Assembly (NCBI GenBank): GCA_964057225.1
Contig: OZ059896.1
Coordinates: 14,830,501-14,894,500, forward strand
Direction: 5' to 3'
Origin: Auanema rhodensis
Taxonomy: Eukaryota > Nematoda > Chromadorea > Rhabditida > Rhabditidae
DNA: 64,000 nt
Part shown: in pieces, positions 11,760 to 24,113 of the stretch
Numbering within the stretch: the first letter of the stretch is position 1
Layout of the letters: every line of letters starts with the position of its first letter
Translations under genes and position numbers: made by a program
Notes under the pieces: model-generated
Told to the model about the DNA's origin: nothing
Databases searched by the model: none
The model's input: only the letters and a program-made list of their open reading frames with translations

Positions 11760-12509
11760 TTAGCGGAATCTGCGGAAGACAGTGGTGTTCTTTCTCTTCC
11801 AGTTCTTGGCTTGAGATCCTCCTCTAGTGGCATTGAATCTCCATCCCTTTCCGAGTCCTCTGGACTTCTTGCCAGCGGAGGTGAGTCCGCGAAGTTCACG
11901 GTGCTTGTGAACTGGCTTGGTAATCCATTGAGTGTCTGGGTTACGGCGGATAGCCTTATGGAAGGGATCGATCAAGATGACTTCATAGAACTTGTAGGTA
12001 GAGTCTTGTCCAACCCAGTAGGAGTTAAGAACGCGAAGAGCTCCGAGACGACGTCCAGCACGCTCCTAAACAAAAAAGACTTTTACATTACACTAAATTA
12101 AAGAAATACCTCAGCAACAGCCTGCTTGGTTCTGGCGGGCTTAAGCTCGTTGACTCCGTGAGTCTTGGGCTTTCCGTAAGTCTGTCCCTTGGTGACTGGA
12201 CGCTTTCTGTTTCCTCTGCGGACACGTACACGGTAAACGACGAATCCTAAATTATTAAATTTAAAAAATAGTATATATACTACAATCAAAAAAATATATA
12301 TTCTCATTAAAACAAGTAGGAATATAAACATACAAACCTTGCTTGGCGCGATATCCCATGCGGCGAGCCTTCTCTGGTCTAGTTGGGCGGCTCACACGGT
12401 GAACGGCAGAGAGTTGTCTGTACTGCCAAGTACGGACGCGAAGAAGGTAGCGAAAAGCATCAGACTGCTTCTTGCGCCATATTTCTTGCATGTACTTATA
12501 TGCACCCAT
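11760..12509 (-). CDS. rpl-15: 60S ribosomal protein L15 (eL15)
   Basis: Core protein of the large ribosomal subunit, rRNA-binding. Three exons (12509-12338, 12246-12110, 12065-11760) join exactly to 204 residues, the standard eL15 length. It is strongly basic and carries the family blocks [40 protein letters not shown] and the end [15 protein letters not shown]. It is probably the first gene of the rpl-15 / BOLA1 / GHITM operon, so its strong promoter, likely in 12510-12840, would drive all three. Codon use is more GC-rich than that of its neighbours, as expected of a highly expressed gene. Confidence 0.98.
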
Positions 12510-13414
12510 GTTCTTCTGAAAAGAACTTACGTAACGACTTGAGTTTCAAAATATTTTGGGATAAACTTAATGTAAAAAGACGTAAAAATTAACAGAAATA
12601 TTATATACGTTAATACTAGAATCTTTTAACTTAAATTATGAAAACAAAACAGGTATAAAAATAACATAAAATCTTACAAAAACAGCAGGATAGCTTAGGA
12701 AATTTAGGCCCCTGGTGGAATATGCTACAAATTTCAGAACACACACAGACACTTTCATACACTTCGGCGTGTTTTACCGTAGTTCGCTTGATATTGGAGC
12801 GCAGTTTCTTCTTTTCTCTCTAACAAGAAAATTGTTGTTGCTATGTTGTAATACGTTTATTTTAGTTATTTTATACATTCTACTTTAGATTTTCAAAGAA
12901 TATCAATTCAATTTCTTTTCCCAGTATACTAAAATTTTTTATTTATTATTAATAAACAAGGAGAGTGGTAATTGAATGTATCTGATGTAAATTGCACGGA
13001 GTTTCTTGTAAATGATGGTACTTACTGACAGTAAAAGCTGAAAACAGAAATTAGAACAATATTTTTTATAACATGAATTATCATATCCATTTTTAATCGG
13101 ATAATGTAACAAGCTAAGGACGATTATTTTTTCAAAAAAGTTTTGTAGAAGCGGTCGGTTTTCGTTCCACATTACATGGAACAATTTATCACTTCATGTT
13201 TTTCTCTCGGTGATATATTTTTTCAGCTTATAGTAACGAATTAATTGCAGAAAAAATAGGAAACTTTTTCTATACTAATATACTTTTTTTATCGTTTCTT
13301 GTCATAATCACTAAAGGGTTATTCTCATGTTTAAAAAAGGCAAAAAAGAAGGAAATAAATAAAAAGGTTAGTCAAAAAACGAAGGCAAGCTGAAAGTTTC
13401 TGATATTAAATAAT
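12510..13414. other. Intergenic, probable rpl-15 promoter side
   Basis: No gene seen. About 12705-12830 is less AT-rich than its flanks and may hold the rpl-15/operon promoter. 12850-13400 is AT-rich; a minus-strand ORF at 12939-13184 is low complexity and rejected. Confidence 0.4.
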
Positions 13415-14018
13415 ATGAAAATTTTCAAGACAGATATTGATAAGCAGTTTTCAAATGCGAATATAATTCAATCAACAGGTTTAGATGCACAAAAATCGAA
13501 AAGTATTATGAATTTTGGAATTTTCATGACCTTACGTTATAGAAACAAATGAAGTGCATCCAAATGATGAAAATGCTTCTTCAATGATCAGATATGGGTA
13601 TAATGTTCAATTGGATCAGAAGAAAGGCAATGCATTTGCACGATATGTTCTAAACTGAAAATTGCAGAAATCAGTAATTTAGAAAAAAAAGCCGCTGAAA
13701 AAGGAATCATAGTTAACCCAGAAAATGTTGCTTATTGTGGAAACCTAGATGATTTGGCCATTGTAAGAATACTTTGAATAAGAAAAAAACAGATATAACA
13801 GGCAAATAGAGTTGAATTAGCAAAAGAAATAGAAGAAATGTCAGAAAAAGTGTCGCTTGTAAATAAAGTGATCATTCAAAATCGAAAGGTCTGTATAATA
13901 CATTTATGCGTTTGTTAAGTGCTTATAGGCTAATATTAATGAAAAGGGATGCAAATTGTATGAAATCCACGATGAACCTACTGTGGAAGATATGGATTCT
14001 TTCTCAGATCTTTATTAA
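13415..14018 (+). CDS. Unrecognised small Cys-containing, coiled-coil-like protein
   Basis: I do not recognise this protein. Five exons (13415-13502, 13543-13597, 13627-13762, 13802-13888, 13929-14018) join with every phase matching, giving 151 residues. It carries CICTIC near residue 49 (a possible metal or redox site) followed by a charged helical stretch (KLKIAEISNLEKKAAEKG) and a second helix rich in Glu/Lys (ELAKEIEEMSEKV), with an acidic C terminus. There is no signal peptide or membrane segment. Introns are 29-40 nt; the 29-nt one (13598-13626) is exceptionally short and deserves RNA confirmation. The stop lies 28 bp from the stop of the convergent DEG/ENaC gene, so the 3' UTRs must overlap or be minimal. 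Confidence 0.65.
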
Positions 14019-14046
14019 TTTATTAAAATTTTCATTTATTAAGTAT

Positions 14047-15943
14047 TCACTTTATGTAATTAATTACCTGTACAAAAGTAATTACAGAGCAACCAACGAA
14101 TAAGCCACTTTGACCCCCTAATTCTGATATAAATCCCGCCAAAGACGTTGTTCTCACTTCATCATAGTGTTCTACCTGAAAATCAGGTTAATACTTGAGA
14201 GAAGAGAATGTAATAATGCCTCCATGTTGTTAAATGAAGCCTCCAGTCGAAAACTATAATTTTGTGAAGGTGAATAATCAATGCTGTTCGTTATTGTCCA
14301 ACTGTTATCAACCCTTTCACACGCCGGCTGGCACTAAATTTTTGTTTTAATATTAATCTTATGAGGATATGTCATGAACACATCTTATTTTCAGACTCAC
14401 TTTGTTTTCTCCTGTTGTAGACATCATTACTTTATAGTTTTCGACCACAACTTTGGGCTCACATATCGGTATTTCCTTTACATAATTTAGCATATCATAG
14501 AAGTAAGGGAATGAACAATTGGCTAATCCTATTACTTCATTTTCCAGCCAGTTTCGAACAAAGCATGTAGATTTGCCTAAATTAAATTAACGATATTGTT
14601 GAATTATCGAGATAAAACCTTGATTTTGAAAATTAGTAGAACAGTCGCTATTAGCTGGCAACATAGAGATTCGTTTCTGAACAAGACGAAGTCTATTCCA
14701 ATCATTAATATTTAGATATACACGGGGATATATAGCTACTTCTGGTTTTTCGTCACCAAAATACATAACGAGTTGGCTCTGAATTTACAAATATAATATA
14801 TTCTACTTGTCTATCATACTCTCTGTGTTTCTTTGCTAAAATAACTTCTCGGGTTACTAAAATATAATGATAATTTATCTGTTTCATCAACATCATTTTG
14901 ATAATAAGGAGGCTTCAATCTGAAACATCTGAAAAGATTAAAGTTATGTTAAACTTTGAAATTCGTCAACATACCTGCCTCTTAGCATTATATAATGTGA
15001 TTCGAATATGTCGCAGCAATTTAAAGTTTGAGAACCTGCATAACAACTAACGAAAAACTAAAAAAAAATACTTCAGATGGAAATGTAAGAAAAAAATACA
15101 TTTTCGCATTTTATACCATTTTCTTCGAAGACAAAACGAAAAAGTTCTACTATGGTTCTATTACCTCGCCATCTCTCATAAAGGTTATTTAACTCTCTTC
15201 TGAAACGATTTCTCCATTTACAATAATCTACTACACCTATTTTTTTTCAAGTTCTTTTAAATAACACTCACACATAGTCTGGAGAATATATGTCTACATC
15301 CATATTATCGAAGCCTGATCCACCTATCATGAATCGTATTAAGTCATCAGTGATATTCTGTTCCAAAACGCCAATATGGGAATGTATGTCTTAAAGGAAA
15401 AATCAGTCTATAGAATTATGTATATCAGAAATACCGTGATATACATTAGCCAATTGTATATCATCTGGATTTTTAGGACAAAACACCAAGGTTGGAAATT
15501 GAAGCCGACTAGCCTAATTTAAATGCATTTTCTAATTAATAAAAATATTTTTTACTGGAATAATAGATATATGAGTTGTACTTTGGTGATCACTGTATTT
15601 GGTCATGATATAGGTAGTTGTGCCTATTGACACTCCACAGCATATGGTCATGATAGCCAAATAAAATATCTTGACCCTCCAATCAGTTGACTGAAATTAC
15701 CACAATTTTCTTAGTTGAATGCAAATTTTATTCACCATCATATAAGCTGTTAAACCATGCAACTCTCTTAACCATGGATACCTACAGTTACATTTAAAGT
15801 CTGCTACATCTTGAGCATCTTCATCACCAGAAATGTCCCGAGATGGAAGAAAAAGACGTCCACTTTAACAAGTATTTAAAAATATAACATTTTAAAACAA
15901 CTTACTCAATTATTTTAAACCGCTGCTCGCCATCAGAAACCAT
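14047..15943 (-). CDS. DEG/ENaC family (amiloride-sensitive) sodium channel subunit
   Basis: Plasma-membrane trimeric cation channel subunit of the degenerin/ENaC/ASIC family. About ten exons, start ATG 15943, stop TGA 14049-14047. In order: a short cytoplasmic N terminus with the family REFT/HG-like motif (WLRELHGLTAYMM); TM1 (IFYLAIMTICCGVSIGTTTY); the post-TM1 FPTLVFCPKNP motif; a Cys-rich extracellular region (CCDIFE, RGRCFRL); CQPACE and repeated Cys/Asn; then the pre-TM2/TM2 signature SELGGQSGLFVGCSVITF. The selectivity-filter position reads G-C-S rather than the common G-A-S/G-S-S. Length is roughly 450 residues, short for the family mostly in its tails. The junction near 15240-15290 did not phase cleanly in my reading. 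The start lies 257 nt downstream of the MCM-binding protein stop on the same strand, so an operon is possible. Confidence 0.88.
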
Positions 15944-16200
15944 AACAGTGATTTATGCAAGCTCATATGAGAAAGGGGGTGACAGGGTCAAATTACATAA
16001 GTGGGTGAATATATACGTTCCGTTAAACTCATGTTTTATTAATATGTAGCTAATACCAAACAATTAATCATAAAACATTTATTTTCCCATTATTGACAGC
16101 GTATCAATATCAAAAAAAAAACATGCGAATCGTATAGAGATCTTACGTTCTTAAAAACATTTAGAATAAAACCGGGTTGTTAGTTAAACAAGAATAATCA

Positions 16201-18294
16201 TTATAGGGACAAACTTCTCCAAGCTTCAATGACTTGCTTTCGCCCTCTCTCCATCTGGATAGCTCTAGCCCAATGTTCGAAAAGAACTTCATCGCTTCCG
16301 TTTGCAGCAGCCATAAGTCTATATCAACAAATGCAGTATATAAAATACCTCTATAAATACCTTGAAACTATGAGCAATTCGTTCAAAAGGTCAGCTTTGT
16401 TGGCACTTTTATCTAATTCCTTACACATATCAACATAATCGTTTTGAATAGCCTAAAATGATTTTAAAAATATCGAGGAAGAAAGAATTAATATACCGAG
16501 GTAGTATCGCCAGATATAGTGATTTCCTTTACTCTAGATCTTGTATGTTGGATATATTGGCGTATGAGATTGAGCTCATTTTCATTACCCAAGAGAGAAA
16601 CACCAGGACAGTTAGGAAGAAAAGGAACTTGGAACGGCGTCTAGAAAGCTTTAATTAGCGTTAATGTTCATAAATCAAAACTTACTTTTAAGAATCTGGA
16701 AGCTTTAGAAGATAAGATTACAATAGGAACATCAACATCAATAGGAATTTGATAAAACCCATAATCAAAGTTGATTTTCTGCTCAAGAATAAATTGCTCC
16801 AATACTTTTAAATTGGCTTCAGCTAAATTAGAAAAAGTGAATAAGAAAAAAAGATGGCTATACCATGACCAGAAACAGGAAAAGATCCTTCGGGTAATTG
16901 AGTTTCGTCGATTATGAGAAGGGTACCATCAGCCAGTTGTAATTCTCCATGTTCAAGTAAATCTGTGTCGTAATTTTTAATTGGTGCGAATGCAACTTTA
17001 GACAAGAGATCGGGAGTGAGCACAAGATGTTTAACCTTAATGAATACTTCAAATCTAGATTCAAACAACATCTGCCAAAACCTGAGGAAGAAGAGCTTTG
17101 AAAATATCAACAACTTTTTGAGCATCAGTAACACCGACAAGGTTAAGAGGAATGAAACTAATAGGCATGCCACCTGGCCTTGCATATGTAGTAGAGATCA
17201 AATTAGTAAGAACCCATCCTCCAGAAATTTCATCTCCAGTCATCGTAGATAATTTCTTATAAAGCACCTGTCCAATTGTATTTAAATCTTCTGAAATGAT
17301 GTAAATATTTTAGGAAAACAAATATATGTTAACCTTGAGGCTTAGGAATTGGGAATATGACTGATTTATCGACTTTAGAGAAACTTAAAACATGCAGGTT
17401 AGGAATATTTTCAAGATTAGTGTTAACTTCGCTAAAATTAACAAAAATTACATCATAAATGGTGAAATGTCCTTACGATCCATCTAATTCTAAAGTGTGG
17501 TGGCTTAAAATACCGTAAAGATCCAAAATTGTGTTAGGAGGTAAATCTTCCCCTGTGGTTCCAATGAACTTAACCATACCAAATAGCAAAACAGATTTAA
17601 CATTATACTACGTACCTTAGCAATAAATTTCGGAATACTTTGTAATTGCAGTGATCGGTTACGTTTGGCAGGAACACCTGTAATCAGACAATGTTTTTCA
17701 CAAACTTGTTGACAAACCTTCAACTTCGACTTGTGTATTCATAAACCATTCAGTGGCACCAGGAACTGCAACCATGGTATAACAATGTCTGCCAACCTGA
17801 CCGTCGAAAGATACAATTTCCTAAAAAAGAAAAAAATTTTATATTAAATAGGTGATACACAAACCCCTTTTCCAACATCAAGAGAATCACGTAAAAGCAT
17901 AGTTGCAACATATGTCTGATCATTTTCTTTGATGTTACAGGTTAAACTAACATATTCTGAAGCGAAGTGTAGAACAGTTTTCTATCATGTACAATTTTAC
18001 CTGTTCCTCTTTCATCTTGAACCATAGCTCGTACTTTGACCAATTGATGATTCTCATCTAATCCATTCTTACCATCAGCACAAATTTTCTTCAAACATAT
18101 ATAAATGAACTTTTGCCATATCTGTGAGGTTATACCTCTGAATAATCAAATACGTCTTTAAGAAATTGTGTAGGTTCGTCTTTATAAGTTTCGGGTTTTT
18201 CTGAAACGCAGATTATTCTCGGCTATATATGAATCGGCTCACCCAGGAAAAGCTTATCTAACACTGTTAAGGAAGAAGAAGGAAGAACTTCCAT
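16201..18294 (-). CDS. mcmbp: Mini-chromosome maintenance complex-binding protein
   Basis: Nuclear partner of MCM3-7 that helps load, protect or unload MCM subcomplexes. Start ATG 18294 (six bases after a TTTTAG acceptor, likely trans-splice site), stop TAA 16203-16201, about 12 short-intron exons, about 560 residues. Recognisable family stretches are GGWVLTNLISTTYARPGGMP followed by the FIPLNLVGV strand, GTLLIIDETQLPEGSF, TILDLYGIL, and a C-terminal HWARAIQMERGRKQVIEAW. These align in order with the vertebrate MCMBP segments I remember (LLLHLISTVYTR, LVIDETLLEQG, ERWLRAKQLE). No enzyme motif is expected or seen. It is transcribed away from dynactin p150 across about 470 bp. The DEG/ENaC gene follows on the same strand. 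Confidence 0.9.
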
Positions 18295-18763
18295 AATTGC
18301 CTAAAATGAATTGTTTAAAATCCTTTTTTTTCAAAACTAATATAAATAAAATTTGAATTTCTTTTAATAAAACCATAACAAAAAAAAATAATGGGATAAA
18401 GGGGTAGGCTTTCATTTCCATCATTCACTGTTATGAACGGTCGAATTTTTGAATTCCACATGAAACGCGCCATAGTTAGGGTTCAGTCGTAAACACCGGG
18501 CAAGCAGAGGTTTTTTGGATTCGGCTTCTTGCTCTTTATTTATTGACAATTATTTATTGATTATTTAATGCCCCAAGGATTATCAGAATGAATATTAATT
18601 GTAAATGTAACAAGAAACAATATATAGAATAATTGTTTATAAATACACACAATTATTGTCTTTCACAACTCTATAAAATATTCTTATAGTAAATTAAGTT
18701 TAATTTAACAATTTATTATTTTTAGGATCGACGAAGAAAAAATATTGAGTTTAGGAACTGTTG
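18295..18763. promoter_or_regulatory. Divergent promoter region (mcmbp / dnc-1)
   Basis: 470 bp between the oppositely directed start codons of mcmbp and dnc-1. It includes GC-richer blocks at about 18440-18530 in AT-rich surroundings and acceptor-like AGs before both ATGs (18301-18302 on the minus strand, GTTTAG at about 18749-18754 on the plus strand). No specific factor site is assigned. Confidence 0.45.
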
Positions 18764-21700
18764 ATGTCTTTCGACGTTGGGGCACGTATAGTGACAGGTA
18801 AGGCTAACATACTAACTAATCTCATAAACTAAATAAATAGAAAAGAATGGAAAAGGCCGGGTAGCTTTTTGTGGAGCAACTAAGTTCGCTGATGGGGAAT
18901 GGGTAGGAGTTGTTCTTGATGAACCTAAGGGAAAAAATAATGGCACAGTTCAAGATGTTGCATATTTTCAATGTGATGATAAGTTTGGATTGTTTGTCAG
19001 ACCATCTCAAGTGAGTGTGAAATCATGATTCCATACAATTTTATTCTTTTTAGATTAAACTAGATGATGCACCGAAACCGCGGCAATCTACAGCTGCTCT
19101 TCGAGCTCCCACTTCTGCTTTAAAAAGTGCTAAACCTTCTCCAAAAGTATGCAAATTCTAATGTGTTCCTGTATGTCGCTTCTGGTTCAGACTAGTCCTC
19201 GAATGAGCCCTGCTGCTTCTATGGAGCGTATAGGAAAGCCTACATCGTCTCGAAAAGGCTCAAGTATTACCAAACCTGGAGAATATGAAGTGAGATCATT
19301 ATTATTAAAAGTTTAATGTTTAAAATAGTTTTTGCTAAAAATTTTAGAAAAATAGGCGTATTACTCGTCCCGCGGCTGCACAGAAATCACCTTCTGTAAC
19401 GGTATTATAATATAACTGCTCGCATCTTACCTTTTAATGCGCTTTTAACAGCTTACCCTTCCGCATTTATATAAATATGCTTGCCATTCTGTTTTAGCCA
19501 TGCTCTCTTTTAATTCATTTTGTACAATGCTAGTTTCAGCCATCCATCTCGAGAGAAGCCTCTAATTTGTCTCAATCGGATGTTCAAGCAAAGTCTGGAT
19601 CAGAAAAGGTCACGTCTCTTAATTCGGAAACGGTGCAAGCTAGGGTTAAAAAAATGGAAGAGGTTAATTCTATTTTTCTGGGTTCTTACATTTCACCTGC
19701 TTCAGACCGGATCTACTTCTTTGCCTTCTCCCATGACTCCAAACAGTGCCGTTCCAGATGATATGGACGTGGCCACTCAAAATGAATATTTAAGAATGGA
19801 AGTGAAAGATCTTAATGAAAAAGTTGAAACACTAAGGTAAAAAAATTAAGTCATTCTTCTATTGTTATGAAGTACTTTTTAGGTTTAAATGCAAAGAAAA
19901 CCATAGTAAACTCCAAGAAGCCGAAAGAAATAAAGTTCAATTACAGTCTTTGAATGAGTTAAAGACTAAGCTAACCGAACAAAATTTAGAGCTGATCCGA
20001 CAAGTCGAAGAAGCCAAAAGAGTATGGTTTTTCTTTTTTTTGTAATAATGTTTATTGTTAAGGAAGCAGATGAAATCAGAGAATGGCGTAATGTAAATCA
20101 GGATCAGATGAGTACAGCAGCCGAAGAGTTGGAAATGGCATTGATTGATAAAGAAATGGCAGAAGAAAAATGTGATATCCTTCAAAAAGAGGTAATATAA
20201 TTTAATATTGTTTTATTAACTTTTAGCTTTAGTGCGATTCGCTTAAAGAACAAGTGGAAGAATTAAAAGCTGATTTGGAAATCTTAAGAGAGGAAATGTC
20301 AGTGGGTGGTGGGGCTGCACTTGAAGGAAATAGTGTTCAAATGAAGCAGTTAGAATCTCAGAACGAAAGGTTAAAAGAAGCTCTTATCAAGTAAGTAAGT
20401 TTATTTTTTACATTTTAAATGTTATATTTCAAGACTGCGTGATCTCCATGGCCAAGCACAAGCCGATATGCAAATTGCCCAGAAAGAGGCAGAAATTTTG
20501 AAAAATGAAAATAGCGAGCTTGTTCGAGCTGCTGAAGTTGCACAAAATGTTGCTAGTGAAGCTGAGAAACGAATATTAGATTATAGAGAGCAGGTTAGAA
20601 AATTTTTTTAAAATTAATTAGAATGAGTTTTTTCGAGCAAGGGATATTTGCAGATTTTTTATTTGCAAGCTTGGGAGGAGGTGGGGTAGTATAGTAGTTG
20701 TGTAGCATGTCTTCTTGACTCTTTGTTTTATACTTTAACTTAAAGTTCAATAAATTGTTGAAAATAGTGTATTGCTTTAGATGGAAGCCGCCATGGGAGC
20801 CGAAGAAATGATCATGGCCCTTACTAACAAAAATATGGATATGGAAGAGAAAATCAGGTATTCATTATCTAAACGAATTTGACATTGATGTCATCTATTT
20901 AGATCGATGGAGCAAGAAAAGGAAGATCTGGAGGCATTGAGAGATATGGATGAACAAATTGCTGAAGCTCAAAAGCAAGTCGAACGCGATCTTCTCAAAG
21001 ACATCGAATTGCAACAAGTCAAATTTTCTGAGGTATTCTTGTTCCCTTCTTTTCTTTTCAGTGTATATGTTGTAGTTAATAAAAAAATTGAAAGACGAAG
21101 AAAAGCATGGTGATGATCTAATGGCAACAATCATCAAATTCCGTCAAAGAACAACGGAACTTAATGAAGAAATACAGGATCTGAAGGATCAGGTTTAAAT
21201 TGATAACATTTCTAAAAATATCTATTTTTTGAGATCTTACGTTATGAAGAACGGATTTCTGGTGAGCAATCTGATGAGAAGAATATTGCTAGTATGACTA
21301 GTCAATTACAAGTGAATGCAAGTAGAGCATTTGCAGAGGTATTTCAGATGCATTTGTTCTGCAAACTAAAATGATGCATTTCAGTCTGTCGAGAGACAAG
21401 TAAGTCTTATTGAACTAGAGTTTGCTAGAAAACAAGCCGGTTATCTTAAAGCCTTTTTACCCGATAATTTCACTCGCCCTGGAGGTATTTTCGAAGTTAT
21501 ACTCGCCTCTGTTTACTTTGAACTTTCTAGGTGATAACGATGCTGTATTAGTCAATGTTTTATTTCCCCGTGTATCTGCTAAAGCTACCTTGTTTATCAA
21601 GTTGGTCAACGAACGGGTATTTAATTATTTAATATTGTGATTTCTTAATCCTTTTTTAGTTCCCTGGGGTACCTGGAGGAACACGCCGTGAGCATGTCAC

Positions 21701-24113
21701 GAAATCCCATAAAGCTGAACAGTGGGCACACTCTGCCCGAGTTTCTCATATTTGTAGTGCTCTCATTTACGTGTGTGGGCAGTTTGAAAGGTTTTTGATT
21801 TCGTGAAAACTCATTTAAGTTGAAATATATTACAGTGCTATACAATGTATGACAGTCGAACAATTGGCCAAGCTATCTCAGATGCAATCAGAAATGTCTA
21901 TACACGAAAAGTCGGTAGATAGCTTTATTGAACTACTACGTCAAGGAAGATTCGATGAAAATACATCTCTTGAAAATTTGGAGAAAGTTGTTCTTTATTT
22001 CCAGGTACTCATGTTTATTTTGAAATCAAATTTTATATTTGGCAAACCCATTTTTAGAATGTGTTCTCTATTCATGTTGGAGGATTTGGGTTTGATACTG
22101 CTCAGTGGGTTTCACTTGTTTGTAAACATATTCTTTCTGGAATTTCTTGGACTAAGATTAATACTCAACGCATACTCTTCTTCTTACTGGTTTAATTTCT
22201 TTTTTATTTTTGAAACTATAGTCTTTTTTTCAGGAGGGAAATGAAAGCTGTGATGTTTTCCAAACAATCACTAGTATTGAAGGAGAATTGGAGAAATGTC
22301 AGCAATTGGCCGTTAAGGCTGCAAAAAGGGTTCCAACTGACAGAAAGTTGAATCTTTCACCGGAGGTATTTGAAATATTACTCATGGTTTCTTAAATTCA
22401 TGTTTTAGTTTTCTGATGATATTCAAGCGGTTATATCTAACATGAATAGGTTTGGCTCATTATTACATGAAGCATGTGGTATAGCTAGTGTACAGATTAA
22501 TATTAACCCTGGTTGGTTTTTGAAATTATTCAATTTTATGAGCTGTTTCTATAGAATCCAATGGCTTTGAAGCAGGTCGAATGAAAGAGATCATTCACGG
22601 TGTAATAGAGAAGTTTACGGGTTCAATAACTCTCGAAAAGGCATTTGATCCTGTTCAGTAAGTACTGTAAAAGCTTCAGGTTTTCAAATTATTTGCAGGA
22701 AATTGATTACTGGTATCTGTAAAAATATGGACGAAATCGCCAGAATTCTCGATTCCGGATCATTGGAGGAAACTGATAACAAAGACAAAAAGGTTTCTTT
22801 GCTTTGTGAATTGTTTTTAGTAATTGTTTAAATGTCAGGTGTTCCCTGCCATGCTCGAAAGAGCTCATCAGAGAAAACAAGCAGCCTCAGAAGCTGAAGG
22901 TCTTAGATGGCAGTTAGAAAAGAAAGATGCAGAAATTCTTGAACTCAAGAAGATTATTAAGAGCCGTCTTGAAGATATTAGCAATTACAAAGTTAGTTTA
23001 AATATTTGTACTGTAATATATTAATTTCATTAAAGTTGCGATTGGAAATGGCGGAAGCTCGCATGGATACATCAGGAAAACAGGAAAATGCGAAAAGTTC
23101 GTTGTTGGAGAGTAAGATAAATCAACTCACTGCTGAACATAAAAAGAAGCAAATGTTTGTTATTTTTTTTGACAATTATTTTTTTATTCATTGAATTTTA
23201 GTGAATTTGATGAAGCATTAGATAATATGCGCAAAGAGCTCGAAGAGCTTGAGAATGAGAACGAGGAGCTCAAGAAAAATCATAAAAATATTGCGAAACG
23301 AGTTCTTCTTCAGGTATTACAAATACCCATTATATCAATTACCGTTATTGTTCAGAATATCCAATCTATGGAAAACCGAGCTTCAACTACGTCGTCTAAT
23401 TCTAATTCTAGTGCTCCAATATCAACTGTTGGAAAGGCTGAGCTTAATTTATTGGAGCTCCAATTGAATGAATGTCAAGCTTCCTTGAGAGCTACTACTC
23501 TTGATAATATAAAATTGAAGGTAGTCTTGATAATTCATTAAATTTTATTTTTTTTTCTTTTAGAATGAAATTGCAAATCTTTCGAACCCTGGAGGTGTAC
23601 TAAAAATTCCTGACTTAATAAGTGGTCCAGAAACACTTCGTGGACTGTCACGAGATGATGTGCTCAATTCCATTACCAAAGAAGCAGAACAACTGAAGAG
23701 GGTTCGATTAAAATCATTTTTCATTCATATTCTCAATCTTAGGATGAATTGAAATATTTGGTTCATATGCCAGATATAACCTTACCTATGCATATTAGAC
23801 AGGAACGTAAGGAACAGTTTGAACAGGAAAAAAGAATTTACAACAACAGAGTTGAATCCGTAAGATTTATTTATTTGTTTTTTTTCTAACTGTTATATCT
23901 GTAATTACAGTTGCGTTGTCGCCTAAGAAGCTACTGGGGTCAATCTTGTCCTGGTCAACCTTTCCCAAGAGATATATTCGGTATTGATAGGAAAACAATC
24001 CCTCAAACAGTTAGTTAGTTTTCTATATTTATAATTCCATAATTTTTCAGTCAACCAAGCTAGATACTGCCCAATTCAACCTTGTCCTGAACAAATGGGG
24101 AATTAAAGTTTAA
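18764..24113 (+). CDS. dnc-1: Dynactin subunit 1 (p150-Glued)
   Basis: Largest dynactin subunit; links dynein to microtubules and cargo. Start ATG 18764, stop TAA 24111-24113, more than 20 exons with short introns. In order: an N-terminal CAP-Gly domain ([25 protein letters not shown], ending GLFVRPSQ), a basic Ser/Thr/Pro/Lys linker (19060-19650) for weak microtubule binding, a long coiled coil (19750-21330), the dynactin-specific domain ([20 protein letters not shown] onward, 21420-22800), a second coiled coil (22830-23560) and a C-terminal tail. The CAP-Gly GKNxG groove motif that recognises EB1/tubulin tails is present as GKNNG. The exon at 19520-19660 abuts a weak intron, so alternative splicing of the basic linker is plausible. 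A polyA signal AATAAAAG lies near 24337. Confidence 0.95.
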
